From Desulfobulbus sp. (GTDB lineage: Bacteria > Desulfobacterota > Desulfobulbia > Desulfobulbales > Desulfobulbaceae): 64,000 nt of DNA. The DNA is taken from NCBI GenBank assembly GCA_009780825.1, contig WQZH01000001.1, positions 248,001 through 312,000 of the forward strand, in the 5' to 3' direction. The translations under genes and the position numbers were made by a program. The notes under the pieces are model-generated. The model had not been told where the DNA came from, ran no database searches, and saw only the letters and a list, made by a program, of their open reading frames with translations. Below, piece after piece: positions 63,280 to 64,000 of the stretch (position 1 is the first letter of the stretch; every line of letters starts with the position of its first letter).

Positions 63280-64000
63280 ATGAGAATATTGCCGACTCTG
63301 CCGTTCTACTGTCTCATCGTCCTTCTCTGTTGCTCCCTTTCCGCCTGTTCATCGCATAATAAATCAGCACTGCGCTCATCCGGAAACGAGGTGGCCATCA
63401 CCGACACCCCGGATGAAGAGGTCTCTTCGGCTGAACCGGAAGAAACCGCTGAAGAGGAGTTGGAAGCCCTCAATGCGCCCGGCGCCTGGGAATACGGCAT
63501 CAACAAGACCTATTCTCTGGAAAAGCTGGGCATTGACCCCGCCAAATACGATTTCCCCATTATGGTGAACAAGCAGGTCCTGTACTATCTTGAGCTGTTC
63601 CAGGGGAAGCAAAGGAATTATTTTACCCAATGGTTGGCCCGCTCCTCAATGTACCGGCCTTATATCGAAGCTGAACTGAAAAAGGCTGGCCTCCCTTCCG
63701 ACCTTGTCTTCCTGGCCATGATCGAATCGGGATACAATCCATCGGCTTATTCGCCGGCCAAAGCGTGCGGGCTGTGGCAATTCATCGAAGGCACTGGCGG
63801 CAGATACGGCCTCAGGATCGACTCCTGGGTTGACGAGCGTCGACAGCCGGAAAAGGCCACGAAAGCGGCGGTGCGTTATCTCTCCAATCTCCATACGCAG
63901 TTTGGCGACTGGTATCTTGCCGTGGCAGCGTATAATGCGGGCGAGAAAAAAATCGATACCGCCTTGAAGACAATAAATGCCAAAGATTTTTGGGAGATAG
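63280..64000 (+). CDS. mltD: MltD-like membrane-bound lytic murein transglycosylase (partial)
   Basis: Lipoprotein lytic transglycosylase that cleaves peptidoglycan glycan strands. Signal peptide with lipobox LSAC (Cys about 23). After an acidic linker (about 40-70), the MltD-type region YYLELFQGKQRNYFTQWLARS leads into the SLT domain with the catalytic Glu in LVFLAMIESGYNPSAYSPAKACGLWQFI and LAVAAYNAGEKKI. 240 codons are in the window; the C-terminus (usually LysM repeats) lies beyond the right edge. No clear ribosome site ahead of the ATG. Confidence 0.9.
   Translation, partial: MRILPTLPFYCLIVLLCCSLSACSSHNKSALRSSGNEVAITDTPDEEVSSAEPEETAEEELEALNAPGAWEYGINKTYSLEKLGIDPAKYDFPIMVNKQVLYYLELFQGKQRNYFTQWLARSSMYRPYIEAELKKAGLPSDLVFLAMIESGYNPSAYSPAKACGLWQFIEGTGGRYGLRIDSWVDERRQPEKATKAAVRYLSNLHTQFGDWYLAVAAYNAGEKKIDTALKTINAKDFWEI

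Overview
This is a GC-rich chromosomal window from a Gram-negative bacterium with an outer membrane: it carries waaA (Kdo transferase), lolC/E-lolD, two class A penicillin-binding proteins, lipoproteins, a periplasmic immunophilin and tatA. Gene content (pxpABC, DUF362/ferredoxin proteins, a NapH-like membrane iron-sulfur protein, DUF296, a long-form aspartate-semialdehyde dehydrogenase) and the palindromic intergenic repeats suggest a deltaproteobacterium, perhaps related to the Desulfobulbus group. That placement is inference; there is no rRNA gene to confirm it. I see no phage, transposase, CRISPR array, tRNA or rRNA, and the region reads as core chromosome.

Layout. 1-4.0 kb, minus strand: waaA, carA, carB (carB runs off the left edge). 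4.3-5.3 kb: a plus-strand cyclophilin-FKBP fusion, convergent with trpS through a shared bidirectional terminator. 6.5-7.2 kb: gene-free block of palindromic repeats. 7.2-9.9 kb: grpE-dnaK. 10.1-13.5 kb: a PLP aminotransferase and an NtrC-type response regulator. 13.6-20.9 kb, plus strand: rlmD, lysS, lolC/E, lolD, a CHAP-like lipoprotein, a periplasmic metallo-beta-lactamase-fold protein and a DUF488 protein. 21.0-26.4 kb, minus: hisD-rsmG-leuB-prs-like-asd, a biosynthetic cluster with a good promoter in front and a terminator behind. 26.5-29.4 kb, minus: a translationally coupled 5-oxoprolinase operon (2-TM protein, pxpA, pxpB, pxpC). 29.7-35.0 kb, minus: a 24-repeat Sel1 protein, then the trio amidohydrolase / DUF296 / O-methyltransferase. 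35.5-36.9 kb: a NapH-like iron-sulfur membrane protein. 37.1-42.1 kb, minus: a hybrid histidine kinase with a collapsed sensor domain, and mutL. 42.3-47.5 kb, plus: a class A PBP, a Cys-cluster protein, ogt, a small unknown protein, a DUF362-ferredoxin protein and a zinc-ribbon microprotein. 47.7-62.7 kb, minus: a zinc-ribbon/HExxH membrane protein, tatA, mtaD, a purine nucleoside phosphorylase, thrC, gpmI, rsfS, topB, an alpha/beta hydrolase, a repeat-rich lipoprotein and a second, unusually long class A PBP. 63.3 kb to the end, plus: an MltD-like lytic transglycosylase, cut by the right edge.

How the genes fit together. Several adjacent groups look functionally linked: pyrimidine/arginine precursor supply (carAB); chaperones (grpE-dnaK); amino-acid biosynthesis with a PRPP-synthetase-like enzyme (hisD, leuB, asd, prs-like); 5-oxoproline recycling (pxpABC); deamination and phosphorolysis of nucleosides (mtaD plus PNP); and cell-wall assembly and turnover (two PBPs, MltD, CHAP lipoprotein, lipoprotein export). 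No single new defence or mobile system stands out. The most unusual items are the dual-family immunophilin, the kinase that has lost most of its SBP-type sensor, the amidohydrolase that appears to lack a core segment, the PBP with a large insertion between its SxN and KTG motifs, and the palindrome inside the hisD promoter spacer.
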